A stretch of DNA of 64,000 nucleotides, taken from NCBI GenBank assembly GCA_016110215.1, contig JADWQD010000002.1, positions 1 to 64,000 of the forward strand. The letters are read 5' to 3'. Within the stretch, counting starts at the first letter, position 1, and each line of letters begins with the position of its first letter. This DNA is from Capronia americana. Its lineage: Eukaryota > Ascomycota > Eurotiomycetes > Chaetothyriales > Herpotrichiellaceae. The notes beneath the pieces are model-generated. The model was given only the letters and a program-made list of their open reading frames with translations, was not told where the DNA came from and ran no database searches. This document shows, piece by piece, positions 1-10,284 of this stretch. A program made the translations under genes and the position numbers.

Positions 1-39
1 GGATCTTGCGATCTCTTCTTTCCCTCTGTCCTCCAGGAT

Positions 40-58
40 TTCCCCTAACTGTTAGCAG
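40..58 (+). promoter_or_regulatory. Probable 3' end of a 5'-UTR intron before THI4
   Basis: A CTAAC branch-site match at 45-49 is followed by a TTAGCAG acceptor ending at 58, only 13 nt before the THI4 ATG at 72. This looks like the end of an intron in the 5' leader. In many filamentous fungi the thiamine-pyrophosphate riboswitch of thiazole and pyrimidine synthesis genes lies inside such a leader intron. The riboswitch body, if present, would be upstream of base 1 and cannot be seen here. Confidence 0.45.
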
Positions 59-71
59 GTCGTGAAGAAAG

Positions 72-1224
72 ATGTCTCCACCAATCGCCACTTTCAACGA
101 GTTTGATGGCTTCACTGCCACCAAGGAGCTGAAGAAAGGCGCTCTTGATGCCAAAAATGTGGTTCTGCAGGCTTCCAATGAGGACAAAGCTCTGCTCGAC
201 AGGTTCGGTGACAAATGGGGCGATTTCAAGTTTGCCCCAATTCGTGAGTCTCAGGTCTCCCGCGCCATGACGAGACGCTATTTCGCGGACCTCGATCGAT
301 ATGCCGAATCGGACGTTGTCATTGTCGGCGCAGGGTCCTGCGGCCTGTCCACAGCGTACACTCTCGCAAAGGCTCGACCAGATCTCAAGATTGCCATTGT
401 CGAGGCTTCCGTAAGCCCTGGCGGTGGTTGCTGGCTGGGCGGTCAGCTTTTCTCGGCCATGGTCCTGCGCAAGCCGGCCGATGAATTTTTGACCGAGATC
501 GGCGTGCCCTTTGAGGACGAGGGCAATTATGTTGTCGTCAAGCACGCCGCCCTCTTCATGTCAACGTTGATGAGCAAGGTTTTGGCCATGCCAAACGTCA
601 AGTTGTTCAATGCCACTTGCGTCGAGGACTTGATCACTCGTCCGGCCGCCATCGGTGGAGTCAGAATTGTCGGCGTTGTCACGAACTGGACTCTAGTAAC
701 TCTTCACCACGATGATCGTAAGTTCTGTTTCTGTCGAGATCTTGTCGTTGCCTTTCCCTAGCTTCGTTCCCAGCTTGTGGTTCTCACTTCGGATCCGGAG
801 ACGATGCTAACTCAGATGGGAACAACAGATAGCTGCATGGACCCGAAGTGAGTTTGTAGCGAGACCCGATGCCAGTCTCCTATTGCTAATTGCTTCTAGC
901 ACCATCAACGCTCCGTTGGTTATTAGCACCACCGGCCACGACGGTCCATTCGGCGCCTTTTCCGCCAAGCGGCTTGTCAGCATGAATGCTATCGAGAAGC
1001 TAGGAGGTATGCGAGGCTTAGATATGAACAGCGCGGAGGATGCGATCGTGAAGGGCACACGCGAGGTCTCCCCTGGCTTGATCATGGGAGGCATGGAATT
1101 GTCCGAATTGGATGGTGCCAACCGCATGGGTCCGACTTTTGGTGCGATGGTGTTGAGCGGTGTCAAAGCTGCGGAAGAGGCTCTGAAAGTCTTTGAGACC
1201 AGGAAGGCCGAGTGCGCCGAGTAA
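72..1224 (+). CDS. thi4: Thiamine thiazole synthase (THI4), three exons
   Basis: Exons 72-717, 829-847 and 900-1224 give 329 residues, the usual fungal length. THI4 makes the thiazole half of thiamine from NAD and glycine and donates the sulfur from its own active-site cysteine, so it is a single-turnover enzyme. Visible features are the dinucleotide-binding stretch VIVGAGSCGLS near residue 85, a glycine-rich GGGCWLGGQLF segment, and HSCMDPN followed by TGHDGPFGAFSAKR. The sulfur-donor cysteine is C218. It is encoded in exon 2, which is only 19 nt long. Splice phases are exact: HHDD + H (split codon), then N (split codon) + TINAP. Regulation by thiamine through a leader riboswitch is likely from family knowledge, but only a leader acceptor site is visible. 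Identity is certain; only the leader is inferred. Confidence 0.97.
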
Positions 1225-1813
1225 CGGCAAGGCACGTTACCTCCATGTTGGTGATGGAGCACACACTCGGGAAGGGACCACCAAGTCACTCATTCGAATA
1301 GGTCCAAGCACATATGATATCTCTCCATTTCACACAGCAACAGAATAGTGTGTATTATTCAGCATATGTCTCTACTTCGCGTTCTGGACTGGCATCACAA
1401 TTTCTGACTTGAGTAAAGTGAGAGCGAGGTGAGGTTGGGGTGGAAAACGTGTGCAGACTGGTGACTACTAGCAGCAACTCGACCGACTGATCTCCGCAGA
1501 TGCAAAGCTTTGATTGGTTGCCCCCAGGCAACATCAAGGTCAACGGCCTCTGACGTCAATGCTTCGTGGCCAACAATTTGGAAAACGACCAAGTTCGCCG
1601 TCTATCCAAGTTTGACCTAACGTCAATTGCTCTTTTGAACACTGTAGGGCACCGGTTGATGACTGATAGTAACTCATAAAGAGACCAGGGTTGACCTGTC
1701 TGAGGAATCAGATTCACTTAGCTAGGCGCTGGATACCCGTGAGCCTGCAGTTGAGGCGAAATAGGCGTCACTCGGCTTGAGGCCAGCTAATTAAGCTCTT
1801 GGCTTTTGTGGCA
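1225..1813. other. Intergenic, no gene seen
   Basis: This holds the 3' flank of thi4 and the upstream region of the next plus-strand gene. Short open frames on both strands lack start context and resemble no family. No repeat or RNA gene was recognised. Confidence 0.6.
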
Positions 1814-2671
1814 ATGGAAACATTCAAATCAATGCTGGGTGCTGGCGGCGATGGCAATGATGGCGATGGCGTGCCACAGGTCCAAAAGGACGGAGACATG
1901 CCAAGTCGAGATGAAATGGTCAAGACGATCGAGTCGTTGCAGAAAGCTCAGAAAGCTCAGTCCACAGCCAACAGTCTCAAACAAAAGGCGATGGCGATGG
2001 CGTCCTCGACTCAACGCGAGAAGCTGCTGAAGGAGGCCTTCGACAAGGAAATGGAAGCAAATGGGCACAGCAAGATGGCGAAACGAATGCAATCGGGGAC
2101 GTGGCAGGGGTTTGGATTTGGTGGTGGGATTGGGGCTGCCAGTGGCCTGGGTCTTGGTGCGGGTGTGGGGACTCTTTTAGGAGCAATATTGTCGGTGCCG
2201 ACGGCAGGACTGGGGATGCTCGTGGGAACCGGCGTTGGTGCCATCCATGGGCCATGGGTGAAGCTAGGTGGCGGAAAGGATGGCAAGGTAGAAGAGGTAC
2301 CGTTTGAAGACGCGGATCCGGCGAGGGTGGTTGACGCATTGGAAGCGGAGCGCAAAGCGCAGCTTGGGCAAGGGGCTGCACCGTCAGGAGCCGCATCGGA
2401 AAGCGCCCAGTCGACAAACGGGGACGAGAAGCCGCGCAGAAAGCCACCGAAGCTGGAGATCAGGTCCAAAAAGAGTGCAGAGTCAACCCAGAATCAAGAC
2501 ACAAGGGACGTGGACGCTGTGAAAAAGGAGCCTGAGGTCAAGAAGGAAGCCGGTGTCAACACTGGCATGTCAGAAGAATCAAAGCCGCCACGACAGAAAC
2601 CGAAGAAGCTGGAGATCAGGTCCGGAAAAGATCACCAAGATGGCAAGAAGCCTGCGACTGCAAAAGCCTGA
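1814..2671 (+). CDS. Glycine-zipper protein with repeated KLEIRS tail, function unknown
   Basis: A single exon gives 285 residues from the first in-frame ATG at 1814. I do not recognise a named family. The N-terminal half has a lysine/glutamine-rich helical segment around residues 40-85. A glycine-rich hydrophobic stretch (about 98-150, with repeated GxxxG spacing such as GLGLGAGVGTLLGA) resembles glycine-zipper membrane-inserting segments. The C-terminal third is charged and disordered and contains two copies of a motif, KPPKLEIRS and KPKKLEIRS, each after a basic proline-rich run. A single hydrophobic hairpin followed by a basic tail suggests membrane association, but this is inference. The gene stands alone between thi4 and an MFS transporter, all on the plus strand, without operon-like coupling. 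Confidence 0.7.
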   Translation: METFKSMLGAGGDGNDGDGVPQVQKDGDMPSRDEMVKTIESLQKAQKAQSTANSLKQKAMAMASSTQREKLLKEAFDKEMEANGHSKMAKRMQSGTWQGFGFGGGIGAASGLGLGAGVGTLLGAILSVPTAGLGMLVGTGVGAIHGPWVKLGGGKDGKVEEVPFEDADPARVVDALEAERKAQLGQGAAPSGAASESAQSTNGDEKPRRKPPKLEIRSKKSAESTQNQDTRDVDAVKKEPEVKKEAGVNTGMSEESKPPRQKPKKLEIRSGKDHQDGKKPATAKA

Positions 2672-3131
2672 AACTGTCGGTTCCTCGGAGGGAGCCAAGC
2701 AAGGTGCTTTGGAGTCTGCATTGGATTTGGATTTGGACTTGAACCCGTCACTGTAGCCAAGTTCGTTTGAGCGAAACCATTTTCTCGGCAGCAATATAGA
2801 ATATTCTCCTCCAAATTCTCGCATCACTAGGTAATTACCATCCTCGGAGCTGTGCGATAGGGACATATCGACCGCGGATTAGTTACTCCGTCCCGGCGCC
2901 ATAGTCCCTGTTCTCGCTCGAGTTACTTCTTTCAACTATAGCAATCGGCCGACATCGTCTTGCGACGGCTTTTGTCAGCATTTTGTATCAATTATCTTCA
3001 GACACGTAATTATTCCTGTGATCGGACGAGCACCTTGGCATCTTTTTCTTCTTCTTTGCAAAGTTGGACATGCTATGCACGCCCCTTGAATAGTGTCGGT
3101 CCGGTGCCTTCCGCAAGCTTCAAGCTCCATT
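2672..3131. other. Intergenic, no gene seen
   Basis: This spans the 3' flank of the glycine-zipper gene and the promoter/leader of the MFS gene. A CT-rich stretch lies at about 3040-3060. Nothing else could be assigned. Confidence 0.55.
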
Positions 3132-4853
3132 ATGACCACCAACGGAGCACGCTCGGAGAGGACTCCTCTGCTGTCCTCGTCACCCAACACATTCACGGTC
3201 CTGAATAGGCACACACCTGAGCCACGAGATGTATCACCACTTTCACGTACAGATAAAGGGCAGGACGACAAGCTGTCGACTACACGTGGGATCTTGATAT
3301 GCCTCTCCGTCTGGGTTCTTATCTTTATTCTCACAAACAATGTCTCGCTCATTACGACGATCCAGTCACCAATTGCTTCGGATCTCGAGGTCTCGAATGA
3401 AGTGAGCTGGTTTACATCAGCCTACCTTATCGCAATCACCAGCATCACGCCTGTGGCAGGCCGTCTGTGTGCCATCTTCACGCCGCGAGTCTACTTGCTC
3501 GTCTCAATTATCGTTCAGACATGCGGCCTTTTCTTGACTTCCCGGGCACGATCCCTGGCATGGTTCCTAGCCGGTCGAGCTATCACGGGCATTGGGAGCG
3601 CGTCAGTCACGCCAGTGGCATTTCTGCTTGTCACGGAGTTGACGAGTCAACGAAGGAGAGGCTTGTTCTTCGGCTGTATCAATACCGGATATACTGCGGG
3701 CGTCGCGTGTGGAGCGATCATTGCCGGCGCATTGGAGCCGCTGGTCGGCTGGCGCGCGGTATTCTGGCTACAGATTCCGTTCGCCTTGGGCGCCGTCACC
3801 GTGGCATTCTTCAGCATTCCGAAGCCGAAGCAAGCGTTGACCTCCGCAGCCGCCGAACCCTTGGCGAAGAAGCTCTCCCAAATCGACTATTTTGGCGTCC
3901 TCAGCATTGTTGCGGCCGTCGTCCTACTGCTTTACAGCCTCTCTTCTCCACGGATCCAGATGACACCTATCGTTCTGTCACTGGCGTCATTCATCCTCTT
4001 CATCCTCGTCGAGTCAAGTTGGGCGACACACCCTATCGTGCCCGTCTCAGTGCTGAGGTCCAAGGGTAATATTCTCACGGGTCTAGCTACCGTCGGAGTC
4101 ATGACCGCTCGATGGGGTGTGCTGTTCTACACACCCACCTATGTCCTCACGTTGCGAGGCTGGCCTCAAAGCCACGCCGGCCTAACGCTCATTCCGACAA
4201 ATCTGGGCTTTGGCATGGGCGGCCTCCTGGCAGGCTGGCTGCATATCCGTCGGGCCGGGTCCTTCTACATCTCCTGCATCGCCACCTTTGGTCTTTTTGC
4301 GCTTTCCATGTTCGCCGTCTCTTGGATATCCACGCCATCCTCGAACATCTATCTCTATCTGACCGTGCTGTTTGTGAACGGGTTTATCGTTGGCTCACTG
4401 CTGAACTACTCCCTGGCGCACGTCTTGCACCTTACGACGCCTTCGACGCACATTATTGTCATACCATTGAACGCCATGTTTAGAAGCTTGTCTGGTTCCT
4501 TCGGCTCGAGTATCTCTGGCGGCCTGTTCCTCCGGACGCTGCAGAAGGCACTGACCAAGGGATTCCAAGATCGTGGGATATTCGAGGGCAAGGACAAATT
4601 GATCCGGCAACTGGTGGGCACACCCATCTTGGTTCAACAGTTGACTGGTGTGGATAAAGAGGTGGCTTTGTTTGGGTACGAGCAAGCATTGAAGACAATC
4701 TATCTGGCAGGCGGTATTCTCGCTATTTCCATGTTACTGGTTCAAGCTGGCACCGGCTGGACCGCGCCGGAAGTTGTCAAGGACGAGGAGGATGCTGTCG
4801 ACGGCACGGATGGCGTTGAGCGGACTATTTCGAGAGAGTCGGCTGCGTCGTAG
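3132..4853 (+). CDS. Major facilitator superfamily transporter, DHA2-like (14 TM)
   Basis: A single exon gives 573 residues starting at the ATG at 3132; frames open upstream lack an ATG. An N-terminal cytosolic tail of about 50 residues contains a TPLLSSS segment of the dileucine type used for vacuolar sorting. It is followed by hydrophobic segments spaced as in the 14-TM DHA2 group. The loop between TM2 and TM3 has a variant motif A (AGRLCAIFTPR), and GRAITGIGSASVTPV matches the TM4-TM5 region. The closest groups I can name are fungal vacuolar basic amino-acid transporters (Vba/Fnx1 type) and multidrug exporters. The substrate cannot be read from the sequence. There is no adjacent biosynthetic cluster, so a secondary-metabolite efflux role is not supported by context. 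Confidence 0.88.
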   Translation: MTTNGARSERTPLLSSSPNTFTVLNRHTPEPRDVSPLSRTDKGQDDKLSTTRGILICLSVWVLIFILTNNVSLITTIQSPIASDLEVSNEVSWFTSAYLIAITSITPVAGRLCAIFTPRVYLLVSIIVQTCGLFLTSRARSLAWFLAGRAITGIGSASVTPVAFLLVTELTSQRRRGLFFGCINTGYTAGVACGAIIAGALEPLVGWRAVFWLQIPFALGAVTVAFFSIPKPKQALTSAAAEPLAKKLSQIDYFGVLSIVAAVVLLLYSLSSPRIQMTPIVLSLASFILFILVESSWATHPIVPVSVLRSKGNILTGLATVGVMTARWGVLFYTPTYVLTLRGWPQSHAGLTLIPTNLGFGMGGLLAGWLHIRRAGSFYISCIATFGLFALSMFAVSWISTPSSNIYLYLTVLFVNGFIVGSLLNYSLAHVLHLTTPSTHIIVIPLNAMFRSLSGSFGSSISGGLFLRTLQKALTKGFQDRGIFEGKDKLIRQLVGTPILVQQLTGVDKEVALFGYEQALKTIYLAGGILAISMLLVQAGTGWTAPEVVKDEEDAVDGTDGVERTISRESAAS

Positions 4854-5118
4854 CGACAACCATGGTGCAGTGTACTTGTACGACATAGACTTCCGGGCGG
4901 AATGCACTCGAGCGAGATAGACTTTGATTGATATAATGTTATTTCATGGAGCTTGTCCGGCACTATTCTGACACATTTTCTTTTCCTTCGGTCTCGTTGG
5001 GAGAACTACAAGCTCCGAATCCAATACTGTTTATTCGACCGGTAGCCGATATGCCCACGGCTCCTTTTCGTCCAAACTCATTATTTGACAGGCGTGGTGT
5101 CTCAAAATTTGGGTCTCC

Positions 5119-5517
5119 TTATCTACGGATAGCAGACTCGAACGGGCCAGCGTCGATTGGGTGAGGACCAGCCTTTCCAAGATCGTTGGTGGAACCCAAT
5201 CCAGTCCTCTCTCCTTGTGTTCGTGGTGCATCGTGGCCATGGCCATCTTGATGTCCTGGTGCTGCTCCGCCGCTGTGAATACCGTCTTTGACTTCGCTCA
5301 AATCGGGGAGGGGTGCAGTCTTCTTTGCATGATTGATTTCGACGTTATCGGTGGTCTGCACAATACACCCTTAGTTGAGGTTGCTTGCCAGAAGACAGAG
5401 TGAGTCTCCATTGGGATTGCCACCTACCTGTGGTCCTCCATGAATCTTGTCCTGACCGGCCTCAATGGCGTTGTCAGAGTGAGGCTTTCCGTCATCGTAT
5501 TCTGCTCCTCGAGGCAT
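5119..5517 (-). CDS. Small hydrophilic protein, two exons, unknown function
   Basis: Minus-strand exons 5428-5517 and 5119-5355 encode 108 residues. The 72-nt intron has a GTAGGT donor and a TTGTGCAG acceptor and joins in phase 0 (HGGPQ + TTDNVE). The protein starts MPRGAEYDDG. It is very hydrophilic, rich in Gly, Asp, His and Lys, with no signal peptide, membrane segment or cysteine. It resembles in style the short disordered fungal proteins often linked to stress or stationary phase, but I cannot assign a family. The ATG context (TCACAATGCC) is good, and no intron-free reading joins both halves. It lies tail-to-tail with the MFS gene, about 265 bp apart. Confidence 0.6.
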
Positions 5518-6533
5518 TGTGAGTTGAGTCGGATGAAGAGACCAATTGAAGAAGTGCTCGGTGTCAATCTTGAATCTCTTGCTAAATAGCCTTGTGATCT
5601 GATTCTTTCACTCCGGGATTATGTAGGTGGTAACGATGAAGAAGAAGACTTCCCGAAGGTCACTTCAGAAATGCCGTCATAATTGAGCCTCAGCATTAGC
5701 GATTTTACCATTGCCAAAGATTGGTTGGGAAGAGTTCGTCTCATGGGTAACGTCACTCGTGAAGTCATATATGCCAGACATGGTTTGGCTCGTGTACGAG
5801 TAATGGCACGCGAGCGAAGCATCACGGCTGTCCTCTCCGGACACAGCGCGCCACAATGAAGTCCTCAAGACTGTTGACTTAAATACCTACCTCAGTCACC
5901 CACTTGTCCAAGATAGCATTGAATACTAGATGAGATAGAGGAGCTCCATACTATCAAACCCCGAACTCTCAAGAGTACAGGTAGCACGCGTACCTCCTCA
6001 CCGGGGAATTCTGGGGCTACTGTCACCCCTCGGCGGGATGCTCCGTTCGACCTTTCGTCCCACTCTGCGGAACGCCGGGGCTGCTGTTCGGGCGGAATAG
6101 CAATGATACTCCGAAGCAGCGGGCGGGATTGATATGTTCTCATTGAACAGAGCCCAAACCGTTGACCGAATATTAGCCCGAACAGACTTATGCCTTCTTG
6201 TTGCGGACGAGGTGACAATGCTGTGCTTCACAGCATCTCGGCTGTGTGCTCTTGAACATGCACACAGCACAACCTGACACGTGTCTCATCTTGCGATGAG
6301 GTTTTGTCTCACAAAAAGGATGAAAGAAACCCAGGCGATCTCATCCTTCCCTCTTTCTCTTTGTTTGCTAACCACACAGTCGCACTTACCTCGCTATTAC
6401 AAGGCCCAGACACCCCTTCTTGCTGCAAGTAGCGCAAAGTGAGAAGAAACTTACAGAAATTGACTGGACCAGAATTCGCGACAACCTACATCTATTCGTT
6501 ACTATCCTCAGAACTCATCCCATATTAGCAAGA
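5518..6533. other. Divergent intergenic region, about 1 kb
   Basis: This lies between the minus-strand small gene and the plus-strand Mpv17-like gene, so it should hold both promoters. A 34-codon ATG frame on the minus strand (5689-5790) may be a leader uORF, but nothing supports it as an exon. A perfect palindrome is listed separately at 6276-6285. No protein family was recognised. Confidence 0.5.
6276..6285. promoter_or_regulatory. Palindromic E-box GACACGTGTC
   Basis: This is a perfect 10-bp palindrome centred on CACGTG, about 250 bp upstream of the Mpv17-like ATG. CACGTG is the core bound by bHLH factors (Cbf1, Pho4 or SREBP-like types) in fungi. Its use here is inference. Confidence 0.35.
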
Positions 6534-7213
6534 ATGGATAAACCATCGAAACCAGAGTCCCCATCTCTCGAAGGCCAATCCTCTAAACTTCTGCGCGTAA
6601 CCCTCGAGGGAGCCGTAATGAGCGCAGTCTCGAACAGCCTCGCGCAGGGATTCAACGCATACCGCGAGGGCTGGTCTGCCGTCGACCCCGTCGCGTTCAT
6701 TCACTTCATCATCCTCGCGATCATTACGACTCCTCCAAACTACAAATGGCAGTTGTGGCTCGAAGAGACGTTCCCGAGCAAGCCCAAAAGAGTAGGACCA
6801 GTCAGAGCAGGCAAGAAGGAAGATGATACAGTAGTCGAGGACGAGAAGACCGCGCTCTCGATAACGAATACGGCCGCCAAGTTCCTCCTGGATCAAACTC
6901 TTGGTGCAGGCTTCAATACTCTGTGGTTCATCGTCATGATTAATCTATTGAGGGGCGAGAGCTTCAGCCACATTGCCACGACCGTGCAAAATGTGAGTCC
7001 CAGCTTAAGATATTCTTTTCACACTCCCCTGGCTGGCGCAGAACTGATGTTCTCTCTCTACAGGACTTCGTCCCTATGCTTATGGCAGGCTACAAATTCT
7101 GGCCCATAATCACTCTTCTAAATCTTGTCGTCGTTCCTTTTGATCAGAGAATGCTTGTCGGCGGTCTGGCAGGTCTAGCCTGGGGAATGTATGTCAGTTT
7201 GACGCAGATGTGA
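6534..7213 (+). CDS. Mpv17/PMP22 family integral membrane protein
   Basis: Exons 6534-6992 and 7064-7213 encode 202 residues, the normal length for Mpv17/PMP22/Sym1 proteins. These are four-span proteins of the peroxisomal or mitochondrial inner membrane, proposed to form small channels. The start is the first in-frame ATG. Visible features are a hydrophobic N-terminal helix after GQSSKLLRVTLEG, a FIHFIILAIITTPPNYKWQ segment (the G-x(2)-PxxHxWY-like loop), and the C-terminal signature KFWPIITLLNLVVVPFDQR ending in WGMYVSLTQM. The family usually has WP..Q..NF..VP...R, so the Q and NF positions are diverged here. The intron is 71 nt with phase 0. No peroxisomal C-terminal signal is seen, so peroxisome versus mitochondrion is undecided. 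Confidence 0.88.
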
Positions 7214-7836
7214 TTTTGAGCGTTAGAACTGGGGCTATCGGTTGAAAAACCATATTTGACACCCAAACGGCGTACGGCCTCGTGAATGCACTTGCTTTCA
7301 TACAGAGAAGGTGTGTACAGCGGAGAGTACAGGCTCTACGGAGTCAACTTAAAGTACGAGCCTTGGACTGTTCGAGCAGATTATGACGCTCTCCACAGTC
7401 AGGTACGTGGAATTGATGCTCTGACTTTCTTGAGTGGAGAGAGTGGAAGGCCGAATTTCATGACGTGCCATTAGGTGGCATGATCTCCTGCCACAAGAAA
7501 GGGGCATGAAGGATTAAACTCCCTTTCAGAACGGGCAAACATTATGGCTGCTTCGCCTTCATGAGCGAGGTCCTGCAAGCGGCGCGCAACGGGAGGCTTG
7601 GGCTATTACAGGACACTGGGGCTACAGAGTGTGTGAATGAATCGGCCGGATAGACGGAAGACGTCAACACAGTCATTCAGCCATGTAGATTCCCGAACTC
7701 GGCAGATTTTTGAGATTCCTCTGACGGGAAAGACGGTAGATGCAAATATCTTGCACGATCTGCACCTCCTTCACACAATGTCTCCATCCACCTTCCGCTC
7801 AGCTCAACCTGCTTTTCCGTCCATTCGCACCCCATC
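7214..7836. other. Convergent 3' regions, no gene seen
   Basis: This lies between the ends of the Mpv17-like gene (plus) and the enoyl-CoA hydratase gene (minus). Short open frames have no family resemblance. Confidence 0.55.
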
Positions 7837-9203
7837 TCACAACTTACTAGCCTTCCAGACGGGCTTCCTCTTCTCCCTAAACGCAGCCAGCCCCTCCCTC
7901 GAATTCTCCCCTTCCATCAGTCCCCTCTTCAACCGCTCATCCACCAGCTGATACCCGCGTTCCACCGACCCATTCTCCCACGTCTCCCTGAGAGCCGCGC
8001 GCGTCACGATGATAGCATCGGGCGAAATATCCGCGACCTTTTGCGCGAGCTTGACCGCCTCGTCGAGCAAGGTGGCGGGACTGGCGGAGACGTGGTTGAT
8101 CAAGTTGAACCGCAGGGCCTCGGCGGCGGAGAGGGTGCGGCCCGTCATGGCGATCTCGGACGCCAGGGGCAGGCCGACGTTGCGGACGAGGCGCGGGAGG
8201 CCGCCCGCGCCGGCGTAGATGCCGCGCAGCGATTCGGGGAGGCCGAATGTCGCGGTTGGGGATGCCACGGTCATGTCGCTGGGAAGGGAGACAGAATGTC
8301 AGTAAGTAAGTAGGTAGGATAGCACAGTACCATAGCTTGTTGAGCTTGTTGAGCTTGTTGACAAAAGAGTGCAAAAGGAGACGAAAATTCGAATATGGGT
8401 AAGGGGAATGCTTGGGAGGGAAAGCATGAAGAGAATAGCTCGATCTTCCCTTCTTTCCTCCCTCCTTTCTTGCTTGCTCGCCTGCTCGTTTGCTTGCTTG
8501 CCTGCTTCGTTCAGGCGAACCGAAGCAAAACGAAGGTAAAGAGATCAGATGAAGAAAGGGGAGGGAAGTCAAGACCGAGAAATGCGAAATGTCTCTTCAC
8601 CTGTGCTGTACAATGGAGGTATACGCCCACAAGCGCAGGAGAGTCTCCCAATTATACAGTACAACAGCAAATCCACAACACTCGCAACGATTACGAGAGA
8701 TAAAAGGGTTGAACAGAGCAAAAGCAAAAAGCAAAAGCAAACAGCTCGAAAAGACAGACAAAGCCACACTCTCGCACTCACCAGTTCAGCACAATCTCAA
8801 ACCCACCGCCGAGCGCGAACCCGTTGACCGCGGCAATGATGGGCTTCTTGCCCAACCGACGACTGATCCCCGCGAAGCCGCTCGTGGGCGGGTGCAAGGC
8901 GAGGTACGGCTTCTCCTCCAATTCCTTGGGATCCCGCTTGCCGAGTTCGATCAGGTCCTGACCGGCGCAGAAGGCCTTGGGACCCGCGCCGGTGATGATG
9001 GCCACGCGCAGGGTGGGTTCTCTGTCGAACCAGTCGAAGACGCGGTGGAGGTGCCAGTGCACGGGGAAGGGGATCGAGTTCATCTGTTTGACGCGGTTGA
9101 TCGTCACCAGCAGGATGGCCGGGGTGGGGTAGGAGAGGAGGACGGAGGCATTGCCAGAGGGGGCAGGGATGGTCGTGTTCGAGGTGGTGGGATAGCTGGT
9201 CAT
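7837..9203 (-). CDS. Peroxisomal enoyl-CoA hydratase/isomerase (crotonase fold), PTS1
   Basis: Minus-strand exons 8782-9203 and 7837-8278 encode 287 residues. Crotonase-fold enzymes hydrate or isomerise enoyl-CoA esters in beta-oxidation. The oxyanion-hole segments are GAGPKAFCAGQDL and NGFALGGGFEIVLNC. The two glutamates that activate water in true hydratases are both present (E136 in GGGFE and E156 in TFGLPE, 20 apart as in rat crotonase), so hydratase activity is likely. The protein ends in KASKL, with SKL a type 1 peroxisomal targeting signal. The start is the ATG at 9203. The intron of 503 nt is unusually long for this locus and splits a cysteine codon (NC|DM). It contains a 9-bp triplication at 8334-8360. 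Physiological substrate is not determinable: fatty acids or a branched or aromatic acid are possible. Confidence 0.92.
8334..8360. repeat. Three tandem copies of a 9-bp unit (AGCTTGTTG)
   Basis: This perfect 9-bp x3 tandem repeat lies inside the 503-nt intron of the enoyl-CoA hydratase gene. Further CT/TTGC-rich low-complexity sequence follows at about 8440-8510. Confidence 0.9.
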
Positions 9204-10284
9204 GATTGCTTGCAAGTAATTTAAGTATGCTTCCTCTTTTGTGTTGAGGGATAGGATCGGTAGCGAGTGTGTGTCGCCGGTGCGGATTGATGATATGTTC
9301 TTTTTGGATCTGGTTTTGATCTCGGGTCAATGACTGGGGATCTGATTCTTCTGATCCTAGTTCGGGCTTTGGTTCTCGTTCTTGTTCTGGTGCTAATAGC
9401 TACCCCGTAGACGAGAAGGTAATTATACTTGTGTAGAGCTCAAGGCAGGTTGAGAAGTTGACTTTATCGCTGCCGGCACTGTAGATCCCGGTGTCCTACG
9501 ATAAGGAAGCAAGCCTGCGCGGCGATCACGTTCAGCTATATATTCCTGACGATGGCCCTTCGTTGTCAGCATTGAAGAAAGTCGAGGCGGACGGCCCGAC
9601 AAGCACCAGGTGGACGAAATGCCTCGGCTTCTCCACACGAGGCTTGCCGCTCTGCAGATGCTGAACCGACCGGCCAATCACGACCGTTCAGTCCCCCAGA
9701 CGAGGCTGCGTACTCTAGTCAGTACGAGTACACAGGACTATGTCTATTCATGCCTAGGTAGCCAGATATTCAATTTCCCAGTATTCCGTTTCACGGCTGT
9801 GGAATCGGGCAACGATCAAGGAACAGCTTCTGAAGGAGTACCGCGTCTCAAGATGAGATGTTGGGCGACGACGCTGGATTGGGGGCGAATCTTTCCCGCT
9901 CCCACTTTCTTCCAAGAGAACTGTACCCCTCCCGCCTTGGATCATTCTATGGGTTCTTGGAGTCTGGTTCCATTAGTTGCCCGGAGGAAGGTGGGAGCCA
10001 CAAATGTCCATAAGGACAACGCATTGGTTTGATCAGCCATACATACATGTGATTGTCGAGATAAACCATCCTCGAGAATGGAAGAGTTTGCGTTTTGACG
10101 AACCCGTTCTCCCATCTGAATGGAAGCTGTTCCATGAGTTACTCGAATAAAAGGGGGTTCTTATAGGTACCATTGCGTTCGTCGGGCTGCGAAGGCGACT
10201 GTCTTTGGGGTTGAAAGTGTCTGAAGGGCGACTCGGAGATCCATGCAGCTCTCAGCCAGTAAGTCCTCCACGTCCCCTTCGAGG
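9204..10284. other. Intergenic, no gene seen
   Basis: This is the promoter side of the hydratase gene and the 3' flank of ribokinase. The longest plus-strand frame (to 10032) has no ATG start and no recognisable composition. No repeats were noted. Confidence 0.5.

Noticed and set aside
1018..1289. Minus-strand frames over thi4
   Set aside because: Shadows of the plus-strand coding sequence.
5689..5790. 34-codon ATG frame upstream of the small minus-strand gene
   Set aside because: Could be a uORF, but I found no donor/acceptor pair that joins it in frame to the gene, so it is not called an exon.
9610..10032. 140-codon plus-strand open frame
   Set aside because: It begins at GTG with no ATG, has no splice-joined extension and no family-like composition.
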